Shown here: positions 1 to 12,349 of the stretch, piece after piece
Layout of the letters: each line of letters opens with the position of its first letter
Numbering within the stretch: the stretch's first letter is position 1
DNA from: Syngnathus acus
Taxonomy: Eukaryota; Chordata; Actinopteri; Syngnathiformes; Syngnathidae
DNA length: 64,000 nt
Direction: 5' to 3'
NCBI RefSeq assembly: GCF_901709675.1
Contig: NC_051097.1
Coordinates: 6,984,039-7,048,038 of the forward strand
Notes under the pieces: generated by a model
What the model saw: the letters and a program-made list of their open reading frames with translations, nothing else
The model's database searches: none
Told to the model about the DNA's origin: nothing
Position numbers and translations under genes: made by a program

Positions 1-1010
1 TCCAACTTCATTCAATACGACGCCAGCGTGGATAGCAGCTGCACAGATGTTTGAGTCCTGTCCGAAAGAACCGGAAATTCTTGCTCAAATATATACTTAA
101 TTTTGGTAGTTATTACAATCACATACCGCTCGATAGACGGACGTTCCATAGACCCTGTAGCTAGATTTGGAGCAACCGGCTGGACAGTGGACCCTGAGGA
201 AGACATGGTTGTATCAGAGTAGAGGCCGGGAGATGAAAACATCAATTCCCACTCACGTCTTTTTATCATCGGTGAAGTTCAAGTTCAGCTTGCTGGCACA
301 GGTGATGGCATCTGTCGGATAGAAGTTTGAATTCAAAGCATGTTTTTATTTCCGCCGCACTCGTAATGATGTAGTGTCTTACTTACAGTCAGGCGTGCAT
401 CCCAACACCTCAAAGCGAAGACCGACTTGACCATTATACTCCAGAGGCAGAATCCGAATGTATTGAGCAGAAACAGGCGTGCCGAGCAACTGTGTGTCAG
501 CAGTGTTTCTGTCTGTTGATCCCGGCAAAAACTACAAATGGAACATCTCAAAGTTTGCATTTCACAATTGCAGACTGGACGACACGGTTGGAGTCATATT
601 GACTAGCTGCCTGTTCACCTGCCCATCAGCTGTGTAGTCAGTCCAGACTCTCCCATCAATACTATGCTGCATCTTAAATTTGGTGACCCAATGGTCACTG
701 TTAGGACATCCCTGTACCACGATTCCGGTCACCTTTCTTTTCTGGCCAAGGTTTGCCTGGATCCAACTGCTGCTGGCTGCAGCAGGGCGACATTACATTG
801 GCAACCAAAATATCCACTTGATACTTAAAAGCTTGATAGTTTTGTACGTACGATTTCCAAATGGCTTCCAACAAGAGTTTCCCTTCAGACGGGCTTTGTT
901 GGGGGTAAAGCCACCCATTGAGGAGGAGGCTGAAAGCTGGGAGTCTGTGATGTTCCTGTCCTCAATACCCAGACCGTGAAGACACACTGAGAACATCCAA
1001 AAAGACACGG
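1..1010 (-). other. F5/8C (discoidin) domain followed by LCCL domain
   Basis: The F5/8C domain starts with [18 protein letters not shown] and continues with [12 protein letters not shown] and CWKPFGN. After a short intron with donor GTACGT it reads [20 protein letters not shown], and it ends [20 protein letters not shown] then LGC. These are the hallmark strands of the discoidin fold. The LCCL domain follows in three exons: [19 protein letters not shown] (about 310-258), [20 protein letters not shown] (about 205-130) and [13 protein letters not shown] (60-1). ITC, CPAGC, VYGTxxY and ICxAAIHAGV are the LCCL signature seen in cochlin, vitrin and DCBLD proteins. The reading frame is still open at base 1. 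Confidence 0.85.
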
Positions 1011-4000
1011 TTAAATGTCTGACCATCAGCCCTTAGCCAGCTCACTCTGGGTCTTCTATTTGATATTTTTCTTCAGCATTTATCTTAAAAGATGTGAAGC
1101 CCACCTTTCTGTTCACAGCTGTAGACGATCTCGAGATATTTAGAGACTGTGGGGCAGGGGTCCACTTCGGTGAAGGCATATGCAAAGCAAAATTGACGGT
1201 TGTCGCACACTTTCCTGTAGTGCGGGAGAACACCTTCCACTGTGCAGCTCTCTGCAAGAGATATCGGTTCATAAGATTATCATGAGCAAACTGAAGTAGT
1301 AAGGATTTTTGGATTTCCACAATATTGAGCTCAGTCATTGTGAAGTTTAGAAAACTGGATTAAAGACGGCACATGCAGATTCTTGGGTCTTACCATCTGA
1401 CCCTTCCACATGTGGACAGATGTCAGCACTTTTTCGTCCGTAGAAAACCGACTGGATGTTGATGACGCTTTCTTGCGGACAGTGAAGGACAGCGGATGAT
1501 CCCTGGCAAACGATTGCCGTCATGAAGCCTACAAGAGCACGATTGCGTTATTTTGTTTTGCATTTATTTTAATTTAACTTGAAGACGGCGTACCGTCATG
1601 AGGTGGTGGGGGTTCCGGTGTCTTTCCTGCAAAAAAAACCCAATGATGGATGTGAATGCTGCAACAACAATTGAAACATTCCATCTTACCTCTTCTCTTA
1701 CAGATGTACCCTCTTTTGCTTTCACAGTTGTCATCATTCCAGTAGCCATCGTTGATGTATATTGAAAGACAGTCTTCGCCAAAGTAGTTATCAGGGTTAC
1801 CTGTAAGGGTTTAAATATTGCATTTCTCAACATTGTAACCCATCAAGGTTTTAGATGTACCTGCGCCCCAGCGTATGTATCTGAACGGGGATCCATCAGT
1901 CCACTGCCAGCCGCCTTCAGTGATGGAGTCATGGCCGCCCATCCACAGGGTGATCCCGGTTGGGCTTGCCTGGATCACACCTACAGAGAATTAATTGAAT
2001 GGATCAATTTTCAATACTGCTTGTCCTTACAGAGGTTGTAAATGAGTTGGACCCGACCCAGCTGACTTTGGTAGATTGGACTTGTTAATAGCCAATTGCA
2101 GGGCACATAAATAAATGAGGGTTAGTAAAACTACGTAATAGACGAACGAAAGACTTCACGTGGTTGTTGTACCTTGTATGAAGGCCTGTTCGTAGAGGTC
2201 GGTGATGCTGACCAAGTCTCCTCCTTGGTTGACGCAGTCGGCTCGTGCTTCAGCCCATGTCCTCATGGACAGATAGTTGAACAGGTAGCAAAAGTCATTA
2301 AAGGGGTCCGCCGTCCACGAGCCGCATTTTTCATTCCAGCCTGCAACAAACACGCCTCATTACAATTTTCTTACGTGTGTGTGTATGAGAGAGGAGTGAT
2401 CATTCGGGTGTGAGATCAACCTGGTCCTGATGTTGGTGGCTGGGGAGGAGGCCCTTGACCCTTGGCTGCAGGAATGTGATAAATAAAAAACATGAGAGAC
2501 ATGCAAAGTAAGAGTTAGAAATGAGTTTCAGACCTTTTTTGCAGATGAATTCATTAGTGGTTGAGCAGGAGTCATCAGCCAATGTTCCTGGGTCCGTGTG
2601 CGTTGGACCTCGGAGGTGAACGCAGTCCTCGTTGTTCTGCCAGTTGTCGGGCTGTTTAGGTCCCCATAGGAGGAAGTCCTGTGCAATCATTTGGAATGTT
2701 GTTTTTGCTTGTTGTCTACACTAGAGATGGGGACTCACTCCACTTCAATTTGTTGATTTATGTTTGACTTACTGCAGCTGTTCCGTCAGTGTACACAAAC
2801 TGGGTTTCAATCTTGATGTCATTAAGTCCCACCCATGCTTGTCCAGGCATGTGTGCTTCGGGGGGGAAAAAGAAAAGATCAGCTTTTGTAGAAGATAAAG
2901 CTTGAAAGGATGATTGGATTGTAGGATGCTTAGTCTTGGTGCTCACCAATCAAGAAGCTGAACTCTTCCGCTGAGTGGAAGCTGGCTAGATGACCTTGTT
3001 GTGTGACACAATAAGCCTCTGCATCGTGCCATGTTTTCACCAGGTCCCCCTCGAAATGGTAGCAAAAATCACCATACAGCAAATAGCCAGGGTCGCAGTG
3101 GGAAGCTAAAACCCGGGAGAAACACTTATTACAAAACCCTCAAAGAATTGAAGATGGAAAAATCGGTGAGACTGACTCGGTGCTGGAGTCGGTTTGGGGT
3201 TTTGTCCTCCGGTCATCTCACATATATAACCGAGCTTCTTGAAGCAGCTGCTTGTTTCCCATTTTCCTTCATAATTTCCTTTTGAGGGCAACAACATATA
3301 TCGGTTGGTCATGTGATAGCTTATGTTAGGATGATTGTTAGGATGAAACGGATCGTACCTGTGAAGATCTGTCCACAGTCCCAGATGTTTGCAGTGTTTC
3401 TGGGCCAACCGGGACCATAGTTTGTGTAGTTAATGCTAGTTTTGTCAACCCAGTGAAATGTTCCATCCTGGTCCTTATCTGGAGCACCAATGATTAAGTG
3501 CACGACAAGTAAGATTCATTGACAGCCAGATGTAAATTTAAGTATGAATAGTTGTTTGTCGAGAATTTAAAATTACCATTCGACATCAGGACTGATACTA
3601 ATCAAACTTGCATGCATGAATAAAATCATTTAAAACAATTTTTACTGGAAATCGCCCAAAACCTATTTTAGGTCCTAAGTTTGGAAGTGTCCACTATCCA
3701 TCATGCCAAAAGATGTATGGATGAAGATAAGTCAAAAGCCTACCCGATAAACCAATCCAGATGTCGGGGATATCGACTTGGTGAAAGTCAGGAAGTTTTC
3801 CATTTATAAAGAATTGTTCCTCTTTGCTGTAGGAAACAAAACAAAATGTGCAGGGGAAAATTAGAGCACCATATTTCCCTAAAAAGTTACCCCTGAAGCT
3901 GAAATGGTGTCCAGAGCATACCTATTTATGATGAGCAAGTGAGCCCCCTCATTTGAGCATCTGGTGAAGGCCTCGTACCAGGTGGTCAGCAGGTCGCTGT

Positions 4001-6825
4001 TGCTGACTAGCCAGTAGCAGCTTCCGGAGAAACTTTCCCATCCGGCAGGGCAGATAGCTGCAGTTGGATGCAATGTTTGTGAGTTTCTCATTTTAAAGTG
4101 CAGATCATGACGGCGTCGCTTACTGTTCAGCGGACGTTTGCACATGTACGGTCTCTCGTATCGGCACAGGTGCGACTTCCACTTTCCAAACTCATCGGTC
4201 CGATCTTTAATGATGGCCGCACAGGAGCCCACTTGGTCGTTGCTGTTGGGAAAAGCAATTATCCTGTGGTGTGGTGTCTTCCCTTTCCTGATCTGACCAT
4301 TAAACGGTCGGAGCGGAAGATTGGAAATTAACAATGCAGCAACGTGACTTTCGTACATCGTGGGTTCGTCCGCGGCCCAGTTGGTGTAGTTCAGTGAAAC
4401 GGCATCGGACCAGTTCATGTGCACGTTTCCTTCTTCAAGCTGACATGAGATCTTATTGCATTTCTGCGGACACCAAGTTTGATTCTCAACCAAAATGCCT
4501 CATGGAGTTGTCATGGTTCCAAGCGGTTATGTTTTACCAGATTGGAAAGTCCTATCCAAAGGTCAATCCGATAAGGATCTAGAAGCCCGGTGACATACAG
4601 CTCCTCCCGCTCTGAGGTGATGGAGACGAGGTCGCCGCCCTCCATGACGCAATCGTGACGGGCGGCCGACCAGCTTTTGGCAGTTCCTGACTTCAGCTTG
4701 TAGCAGTTTGAGCTGTAGCGGTCCCACCCATTGTTCAGATCACAGTGTGGCCCCGGATTGTCTGAGAACACATTTTGGGGATTTTTTACATCTTTATATG
4801 AAGATGTTATATTTGTCCGTTTCTTGTGTCAGCGTAACATCCAAGCATGACAGTTGCATCGTAATGGAATGCAGACAACAAGGAAGTATGGACTCACAGT
4901 TAGCGTGCTTGCAGATATATTTCCTCTTGACACCGCAGTTCTCATCATTCCAGCGACCCGAGCTGCCGCCCATCACTTGACCGCAATCCTCACCCGGCTC
5001 GTCACCCCAGTTGTCAGGCTGACCTGGCAACCAGTACCTGGGGGAAAATCCCCAATATTTTTTTCTTAATTATTCTTTACAAAGTATATAATGGGACCAT
5101 TCATCTCTTCAAGGTTCCCAAAACAAATCAACATTTTTTAATCCTCACTAGGGTCAAGGGTGTGATGACTTTGTGTCGAAGTTTACCCTGAACTGGCTAC
5201 CAACCAATTGCAGGGTACATGCAAAAAAACAAAAGAAAACATCCAAACTCACACATGGTACCAGACTGGTCCAGTACATACATGGTCCAGTACTGGGCCA
5301 CACGGCAAGATTGAAGAAAACAAGCATCATTATTTTTGCCTGTTTAGCAGAGCAGAAACGTCAAGATTGAGAATATAGGCCAAATCTTGACTTTTTATTC
5401 GAATCAATATCTAAATATACTAAATATCTTTTAAATTCAACCCAAAAAACTTCCTTATTGGTACATACGATATGTATTGTAAGAAGGGACTGCCATCTGT
5501 CCACTCCCACACTCCCTCTGTAATTTCATCCGTCAGGCCGATCCAGAAGATCTCTGTGCCGATTTGCGTCCTCACCCACAACTACAAAAAATTGTTTGTG
5601 ACAATCAATACAAAACAAATGATTTCGTGCCAGAAAACTTGTGTAAAAGTACAGATAACTGATTTAAAAAATAAAAAAAAAAGGCTGATTCTTACAGCTA
5701 TGTCAGATACAGACGCCTAAAAATTCTGTACAGAATGAAACAAAGTACTACTTGGCGGTTTGGTTGTAGTGCCTCACCCTCTCGTGGATGTCCTGAATGC
5801 TCATCAGGTTGCTATTCTGTGATAAACAGAATGTGTTAGCCTCCCACCACGTCTTTGTCTCATTGGAGAAGTAGTAACATTTGTGCTCGTTCTCGCGCCA
5901 GCCTGCCTGACACTGGCTCTGCCCTAGAAATACAACAAAAAACATTGACTAAACTTGACCTTGTGTAGGGTCATGTGGAAAATAGGAGCAATATTTTCTT
6001 TGTTTTCAACTACATTATATTATAAATAAATACAAATTTTATCTGGATTTTGTGCATGTAGATTTTAGTTCTCAAAAAGCCACACAAATTTCCCAGTGGA
6101 AAATTTAACTCGTTTAAGGTTTGAAAATAAGTTGACACAGGTGTTGTTGACATTGTTACTCATAAGGAGGTGGAAAAAGGTCGTAAAGTTTTATAAACCG
6201 TAAAAGTCCTATGATTTGAATTTCTCACGTGAAATGTTCGATAATGTTAATAATTAACATCTTATAAATATTACATCTCATGATCATCATTCAAAGATGA
6301 AATCAAAAACTCATGTACAGTACAAAGGGAGGTGTAAAATGGTCGTAAAAATATATAAACCACAAGTTTTATGACTTGAACGTCTCACGCGAAATGTTCG
6401 ATAATGTTAAACGCCTTATAAATATCACATCACATGATGATGATCATCATTCAAAGATTAAATTAAAACCAGCAGCGAAATCTAAAAAAAGATGTATACG
6501 AAGTGACTATTTTTAGAACGTAAGAAAAGGATTAAAAACGAGAGGCAAACCTTAAAATAATTTATTTTTCAATCCCACTCCCAAAAACATGAGTTTAATC
6601 GCACTTTAGTATGATTATCAATTCCTGTTCATGGAAAAAATAATTCAGTTTACTATAATAGAAAACATTTGCATCAGACTGCATTTCATTTAATGTGAGA
6701 AAAAAAATCTTGAAGATGGCCGACCACCAAAATCAAAATAATTCAAGAGGGAACTCACCACAACTAAGAAGAGAGGCGAAGATGACGAGCAGTAGCGCAA
6801 ATGATCTTTTTGTTCTCCATTTCAT
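1..6825 (-). CDS. Multi-lectin protein: 5 CTLD + SUEL + F5/8C + LCCL (3' partial)
   Basis: This is a multi-exon gene on the minus strand. The start codon is at 6825-6823 and opens a signal peptide ([20 protein letters not shown]) in a 67-base exon ending with a GT donor at 6758. The second exon starts at 5923 in matching phase ([11 protein letters not shown]). Exons then encode five C-type lectin domains, a Pro-rich linker ([11 protein letters not shown], about 1598-1626), a galactose/rhamnose-binding SUEL domain, an F5/8C domain and the start of an LCCL domain cut by the window edge. Many introns are under 150 bases. The array resembles the mannose receptor family, but no ricin-B or FN2 domain precedes the first CTLD. 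The C-terminal discoidin-LCCL pair recalls DCBLD proteins. The product is inferred to be a secreted or cell-surface glycan-binding protein, possibly immune. I do not recognise an orthologue, so no symbol is given. Exon calls are firm for most domains and approximate for the linkers. Confidence 0.85.
1100..1535 (-). other. SUEL / rhamnose-binding lectin domain
   Basis: Two exons encode this domain. The first begins after an AG acceptor near 1534 and reads [13 protein letters not shown], then [18 protein letters not shown]. The second reads [19 protein letters not shown], then [17 protein letters not shown]. The early Cys, the YGR motif, DPCxxxxKYLEVxYxC and the spaced cysteines are the signature of the galactose-binding lectin family of sea-urchin egg lectin, fish rhamnose-binding lectins and latrophilin. 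The domain lies directly after CTLD5 and its Pro-rich linker. Confidence 0.82.
1675..5923 (-). other. Array of five C-type lectin domains
   Basis: Each CTLD is split over two to four exons. CTLD1 (about 5923-4895) has WIGL, QPDNW and WNDENC, a complete calcium/sugar site of the galactose-type QPD class. CTLD2 (about 4763-4110) has WIGLSN but lacks an EPN/QPD triplet, so calcium-dependent sugar binding is unlikely. CTLD3 (about 4062-3180) has WIGLS and the cysteines but no triplet or WND. CTLD4 (about 3105-2536) has WVGLND and QPDNW, but the WND position reads LADDSC. CTLD5 (about 2341-1675) has LWMGG, NPDNY and WNDDNC. Binding specificity is inferred from family rules (QPD favours galactose, EPN favours mannose) and is not demonstrated. 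Confidence 0.85.
5160..5250. repeat. Short dispersed teleost repeat fragments in introns
   Basis: An intron segment reads ACCCTGAACTGGCTACCAAC followed by CAATTGCAGGGTACAT. Related pieces occur near 2087-2112 (AGCCAATTGCAGGGCACAT) and 56405-56435 (CACCCTGAACTGGTTGCCAG). The shared core and different locations indicate copies of a common dispersed repeat. No element ends are visible. Confidence 0.4.
6165..6470. repeat. Two-copy tandem duplication in intron 1
   Basis: The segment 6165-6310 is repeated, diverged, at 6329-6470. Shared blocks in the same order are GGTCGTAAA, GAAATGTTCGATAATGTTAA, CTTATAAATAT and GATCATCATTCAAAGAT. The unit is about 160 bases and AT-rich. It lies in the 0.8 kb intron between the signal-peptide exon and CTLD1. 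No coding potential is seen. Confidence 0.7.
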
Positions 6826-8125
6826 CTTTCACTTATTTTCTTGTTGTCCTTTATGCTTTCCTTTGTTGCATAAAGTGGCTGCTGCTGCTGTTTCTTCCGA
6901 GCTTGATGTGTTTTGAGTGTTATACGACAGCCAGACGCTTTATTTGTTCCACTTCACAAAGTCCAACAGACATTTTACAACACGCACATGACTTTGCATC
7001 ATTAAATTGTCACTTTTTAACTTTACTAAAAAAAAAAATCCAGTTTTGAAAATACAAGTGTGAGCGCAAGCATGTTCAATCAAGTGTTTTGGAGGAAGAC
7101 AACATCTAAAACATGCATATAATGGTCCATGAGGACTGGAGTTTGATATCAGCATCAGGACAAATATAATTACAAACAATCAAATTCCATAATTTTACCA
7201 ATTTATTGACCCAATTACAACATAATTACATTGAAAAAGAACACAAACAAAAGGACATTTCTACCAGTGGCTTTTATACTGAACTGTTTTACTAAATATA
7301 AACACAAGGATTGTAACCAAAAATATTTCTCTGTGACAACAAAATGTGGAATATAGAACTATACTATTTCTCTTGGAAATTACTAGCACAACAAAAGATT
7401 ATACTTCTAATAAGAGCAAAGATACAGCTATACTCGTATATTACAAAAGTGTCCTTAATATATTAAAATATAATGTATCTTTGTTTATAGGTACTGTCTG
7501 CTAGGAACATTGCGTGTGGTTTAGCTTCTGACAGTCCAGCTATCATAAAAAAAAAAAAACACACACACACACACACACAAAGCAATCCCTGATACCTTTG
7601 AATGCATATCTGTACAAGACAGCAACCAGTTTCAATTCAAAAACAGCCTTGATTGTTCATGCATGATTAGAAATGATGCTTTTGAAATTCTGTTGCGTTC
7701 ACCGACTGAGACAGAAAGCGTGTGTGCAAACGTGAAGGCGTCGTTTGATACTGGCCAACTTGTACTTTGTTTCTTGCTAGATTCCCTTCAAAATTAGTAC
7801 ATAAATATTTCTTAAATATTACACTTGTGAAAAAGGATGATGCAAAAATATGTATGATAAAATAAGAGAATAAGTGGGTGAAATGTTAATGGACTTTTTC
7901 TAAATATCCCCGCCAAAACAAACTGGCCTATCACAGCGGTGCAATAGTTCTGGTCAAAGCGGTATGGTGTAATGGTAATGTTATAACTCCAATATGAGGA
8001 CCCATTACTTAATACAAACTCAATTGTGCGGCAGGTTGTATGGCACTTGTTGTAGAATGAACGACATGGAAGGAGGATGCCGGGAAAAAGCACCAGGAAA
8101 TAAATTGTGCGTTTATCGACCGCCG
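6826..8125. other. Lectin promoter side and klhl8 3' UTR
   Basis: Bases 6826-7190 lie upstream of the lectin start codon and show no clear TATA box. From about 7198 to 8125 the sequence is AT-rich and is most likely the klhl8 3' untranslated region, because a minus-strand AATAAA (TTTATT on the plus strand) occurs at about 7201 and no exon is seen. It holds an A-run followed by a CA dinucleotide repeat at about 7547-7579. Confidence 0.5.
7547..7580. repeat. Poly-A plus (CA)n microsatellite
   Basis: About a dozen A residues run directly into about ten CA dinucleotides. It lies in the probable 3' UTR of klhl8. Confidence 0.9.
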
Positions 8126-10991
8126 TCACATGCAGTTGACAACGTTACTGGATCCCTGGTCAATATCTCTGATCTGGTTGACGTGCGATGAGCAAACCGC
8201 CACGCCCGCTCCGGCTCGACAGTGCGACACTGAGCCCACCAACTCCCACCTGGAAGGGGGCGGGGAGTTTTGTATCATTACTTCGTCAAACACCTCTCTT
8301 GGTGTGCATCTCACCTGTTCATGCGTGGCTCGAAGGCCTCCACCGTGTTCAAGTAGATGTTGCCGTTGTGCCCGCCCACAGCGAAGACACGGCTCATTAC
8401 TGTGGCGACGCCCACGCCGCCACGCGGGGTGGTCATCTCCGATACGTACTCCCAGTGTTTTGTGCGCGGGTCGTAACGCTCCACGGAACTCAGCGGCGAG
8501 TTGTCGTCAAAACCACCTAGCCCGCACGCAAAATTTGAATACGAGGGTACCCCACAATTAGCTGGCTCGCTTCTCTCTTCAAAGTCAGTAAGAATAGGCT
8601 CGAGTGTAATCGTGGCTACTTACCGACAACGTAGAGGCATCCGTTCAGCTTGCTGACCCCGTTCCCTGCACGCCGCTGGCCCATCTCGTTGACCTCGGTC
8701 CACTTGTTGAGGTGCGGGTCGAAGCGCTCCACGCTCGATAGCGACGCCCTGCCATCATTGCCGCCTACCGCGTACACAAAAGTCTGGCGGCAGCAAAACA
8801 CAAAGTGGTGATTAGAAAGAGGAGATCAGAAGAAGCTCACGCATATCCGGATTTTGGCGTGTTACCCCCAATGCCACACAGCCCACGCCTCCTCTGGGCG
8901 TGTTCATGTGGGCAACGGCACTCCAGCAATCGCTCTCGATGTCGTAGCGCTCCACGTCGTTGAAGCATGAGTTGTCGTCCAGACCGCCGATGGCATAGAT
9001 GGGACCGCCCAACGCGGCTAGGGCGATACCCCTCCTGTACAAATACAGGTGCACCTCAGTAAATGATCATTTAACAGAAATAAGGGCAGAATAATTTACA
9101 ATAGCGATTAAATATGCAGTTATTTTCTTCATATACGTTTTTAAAAATAAAGAAAAGCAGTAGTTAATTTGTACAACATGACACATACCTCATAGTGTCC
9201 ATGGAGGCTTTCATCATCCACTTGTTGGTATGGGGGTCAAAAACCTCCATGTCGCCCAAATGCTCGTTACCATCGTGTCCACCCACGGCGTAAACCTTCC
9301 CTGTGCAAACACCAAAAGTGAGGTTAGTTTACATACATTACATTTATATTTTTATCTAACCTTGGTAAATGTGTTGTATCGTTTACCTCCGACAGAAATG
9401 ACGCCAACGTGCCGGCGTCTGCTGTTCATCTCAGGGCCCTGGAACCAACTGTTCTTACTAATTGAGTAGCACTCGATGCTGCGAAACGGGTCCCCAGAAC
9501 CCCCACGACCGCCCACGCAGAACAGAACCCCTAAGAAAATAATGATGTTAAGACGACTGGTCAAAAAGCAAAATGATGTGCGAAAGAGCACGGCAACTAC
9601 CTGCGGTGTGTTTTCGGGGGACGGTGCGGGCAGAGTACTCGAAGTCGGGCACGGCATTGTTGCTGAGGTGCAGGTGGTAGTTCCGGGCCTCGTCCATCAG
9701 GTCGCGGCAGCTCAGGTTACCATTGATCATCTCCTCCTTAGCCACTGTGCCGGTCAGGAAGTCCACGGGGAGCAGCGGCAGGCGCACCTGGGGACCAAAA
9801 TGCACAACAATCTTGGGTGTGTCCACTTTTGCCAAATACCCCAAATCATAAAATGAAGCTCACTTGTGAGAAGATCTGGTCCAGCCAGGCGTGGTGGTGC
9901 TGTGGATTGGCTTTGAGCCATTTGACAGCCGCCTTGTACACTTGCGTCTCCGAGTGGATGTTGAGCTCGCTGGAGGCCAGCAGCGTCCGCAAGTGCTGCG
10001 GCGACACGCACGTGAAGTCCACGCACTCCACCACCTCGCTGAAATGCTCGGAGGCGTAGCGGTCGGCCATGTCCATCAGGTCCACGCGGTTGTGGCTCTC
10101 GGCAAAGGTGCGCACCGCCAAGCAGTTGGTCGGATGGAAGTGGGCCTTCATGTACTCGCAGCAGGCCCGCGCCACCAACTCCACCTGTGAGTAAATCAAC
10201 TTTCTGTTCAACTAATGAGGTTATTTGTAATGTAAAATCTATTCAAATGACCTGAAGGATGCAGGCAGCATAAAGCAGAGGCTGGACATTGTCTATGGTG
10301 AGTGTGAGCCTAGAGGAGTAAGCGAATTGGACCAGAGCCTGGATGGCAGCTCCGTCAAAGTCCTTGATCTCGATCAGATTCTGCTTGGCTTCTGCCATTT
10401 CAGACAGAAACATGGCCCTGAGGGACAAACGGAATGCTTATCGAGCAAGATTTTTATACGTGTAGATAACTGTGTTTCCATAAACACGTGCACACCTGAA
10501 GTAGGGGATAACACAGGCCAACACAAGCTTGTGACAGGGTATCAGTCTGCTGCCGACCTGCATACAAAATAAGATGTTTAAAAGACGTCACCACCATCAT
10601 CTGGTGACTTTTCCTCTTTGCAATCATGTGTTCTGTGGGTGGCAATTTTGTCCATGGTGTCCACACGCTCAGTTCACAAATGCTAAATTAATCAGAATAT
10701 TGTGATTAGATTAGTGGGGACCCACAGAACAAAACATTTTTGATTTGACTTCCCCTTTTTTGGAATTCCGTGTAAAATACTTCAACGCTGTCTGACCTTC
10801 AGCGTGACATCGCATAGCTCTCCCACTACGTAGAAATGTCTCAGCGAGTTGTGGAAGTCCTTCCAGGCCTCGTGGGCCTCAAACACAAAGGAGCCGTCTG
10901 ACTCGCAGTCGACTTTGAGCGTCTTGGCAGGGCGCTTCTCCTTAGGCTTGGGCTGCTTGGCATGATCCGGCACCATGTCCCCCGGTGTCAT
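8126..10991 (-). CDS. klhl8: Kelch-like protein 8 (BTB-BACK-Kelch)
   Basis: Eleven coding exons can be joined on the minus strand: 10991-10797, 10557-10496, 10417-10252, 10184-9864, 9787-9601, 9530-9387, 9300-9189, 9034-8866, 8783-8624, 8516-8315 and 8249-8126. They total 1842 bases, a 613-residue protein, close to the roughly 620 of mammalian KLHL8. The N-terminus [15 protein letters not shown] leads into the BTB domain ([40 protein letters not shown]), the BACK domain (AFAESHN-like [18 protein letters not shown]) and six Kelch repeats ([62 protein letters not shown]). It ends [18 protein letters not shown], then VVNCM. KLHL8 is known as a substrate adaptor for Cullin-3 ubiquitin ligase. The start was chosen because an AG acceptor lies just upstream and the 5' UTR continues in another exon. 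All junction phases agree. Confidence 0.96.
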
Positions 10992-12270
10992 GGCAGTCTT
11001 ACAGTGAACAACACCTGGACAGAGAGGACATGTGGTAAGAGACATACCACAACTTTGTAGAGCTAGAGAAGTTTCTGACATTTTGTTTTAAAGCATTGCT
11101 CTCTTTTCTTTTATATCCTCCCACAAGCATCAACAAAACCAGAACATTTGGTTGGGGGATCTCCCTGCCAGGTGAGCAAGTTTGGTCAGTATCACCTCCC
11201 CCCTTCTTATCTTCACTTCCCCTTTCCTCACCCTACACTGACTCCAAGCAAAAGTTGAATGGAAATGTACATTTTCTTTCAACTTTCACATCTAGCATAG
11301 AAAAAAAGCTAAAATAAATAAATCTCACTGAGCATGTATGAGGAGAAAAAAAGGCTTTAGCCTTCTCTCCTGAACCGAGTATCACTGCAGCCTCATCGTA
11401 AATCTGCTCAGGTAGTCACGATATTTAAACTAAACAAAAAAAAAGGAAAAAGATTCACAGCTTGGTTTCACTTCATTTTAGACAGCTTGAGCGATTTGGG
11501 GTCGAATTTGGTAACGTGAACACGCTTGAAAACGATCATCTGGTAATCTTACTCGACTGCGTATGTATTATTTGTTCGAGATGCATTTAACTAAGAGATA
11601 AGATTAGATATGGTAGGCCATCTACATCTTTGAGTAGGCAGAGCACGTCAACACTCAACGAGACGTCCCTCCCAAACTATCCGTCAAGGTTCCACGTAAA
11701 TGTTTACTGTAACACACAAAACGCAATTCCATCAAATGCAAACATTAAAAAAAAAAAAATCACTTTATGGCTGTGTTGTCTGCAACAGGAACCGCTAGCT
11801 TCTTAGCTAGCATCAGCACAAGAGCTAATCTTGTATGACAGCTCAAGAGGAAAACAATAATGCAAATATGCACCGACAAAGCCGACACTCAGACCACAAA
11901 TGATCTGGTAAGATCTGCTATCTAGTTCACAAATGCAAAACAAGTCGATTTAGCTTACCTCATATCGTAAAAGGGTTGAAATGCCGGCTTTTTTTCCCTT
12001 CAAGGGAATTTGCACGTTTGTTGTGATTTCACCAGGTGCACCATGGGTATTGTAGTTGTTCAGTCGTGGAGGACTTTTCCCGTCACCGCACTTTCGACAA
12101 TTTGTGCTTTAACTAAAAACCTTTTTTAAAATTCACAGGAGCTCCCTTTTATTGCCTTAAAAAATGCGCGTTGTTCCACCAGACACACCTACCTTGGTAT
12201 ATTTGCACATATCAGTATACCAAAAAAAATACACTTAATTAACATAAGACAGCCATTTGTCTACCAAATA
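10992..12270. other. klhl8 5' UTR intron and promoter region
   Basis: An acceptor (TGTCCAG) precedes the first coding exon of klhl8. A candidate 5' non-coding exon lies near 11957-12000 on the minus strand, ending in GAG before GTAAGC. The rest is AT-rich intron with A-runs at about 11435 and 11746. I see no other gene. Confidence 0.45.
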
Positions 12271-12273
12271 GGA

Positions 12274-12279
12274 TTTATT
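12274..12279 (-). terminator. sdad1 polyadenylation signal
   Basis: TTTATT on the plus strand is AATAAA on the minus strand, about 75 bases after the sdad1 stop codon. Confidence 0.6.
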
Positions 12280-12349
12280 TCATAATGTTGCAACTGATAC
12301 AATATTAACAGGACGTTTATAGGTGCGATGTGATCAGAGTTCTGAGGTT

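Noticed and set aside
1-6825. Mannose receptor (MRC1/MRC2/PLA2R1) orthologue
   Set aside because: No ricin-B or FN2 domain precedes CTLD1, only five CTLDs are present, and SUEL, F5/8C and LCCL domains follow them.
8130-8561. Plus-strand open frame of 143 codons over the end of klhl8
   Set aside because: It lies opposite two verified klhl8 Kelch exons, crosses their splice sites and has no domain of its own.
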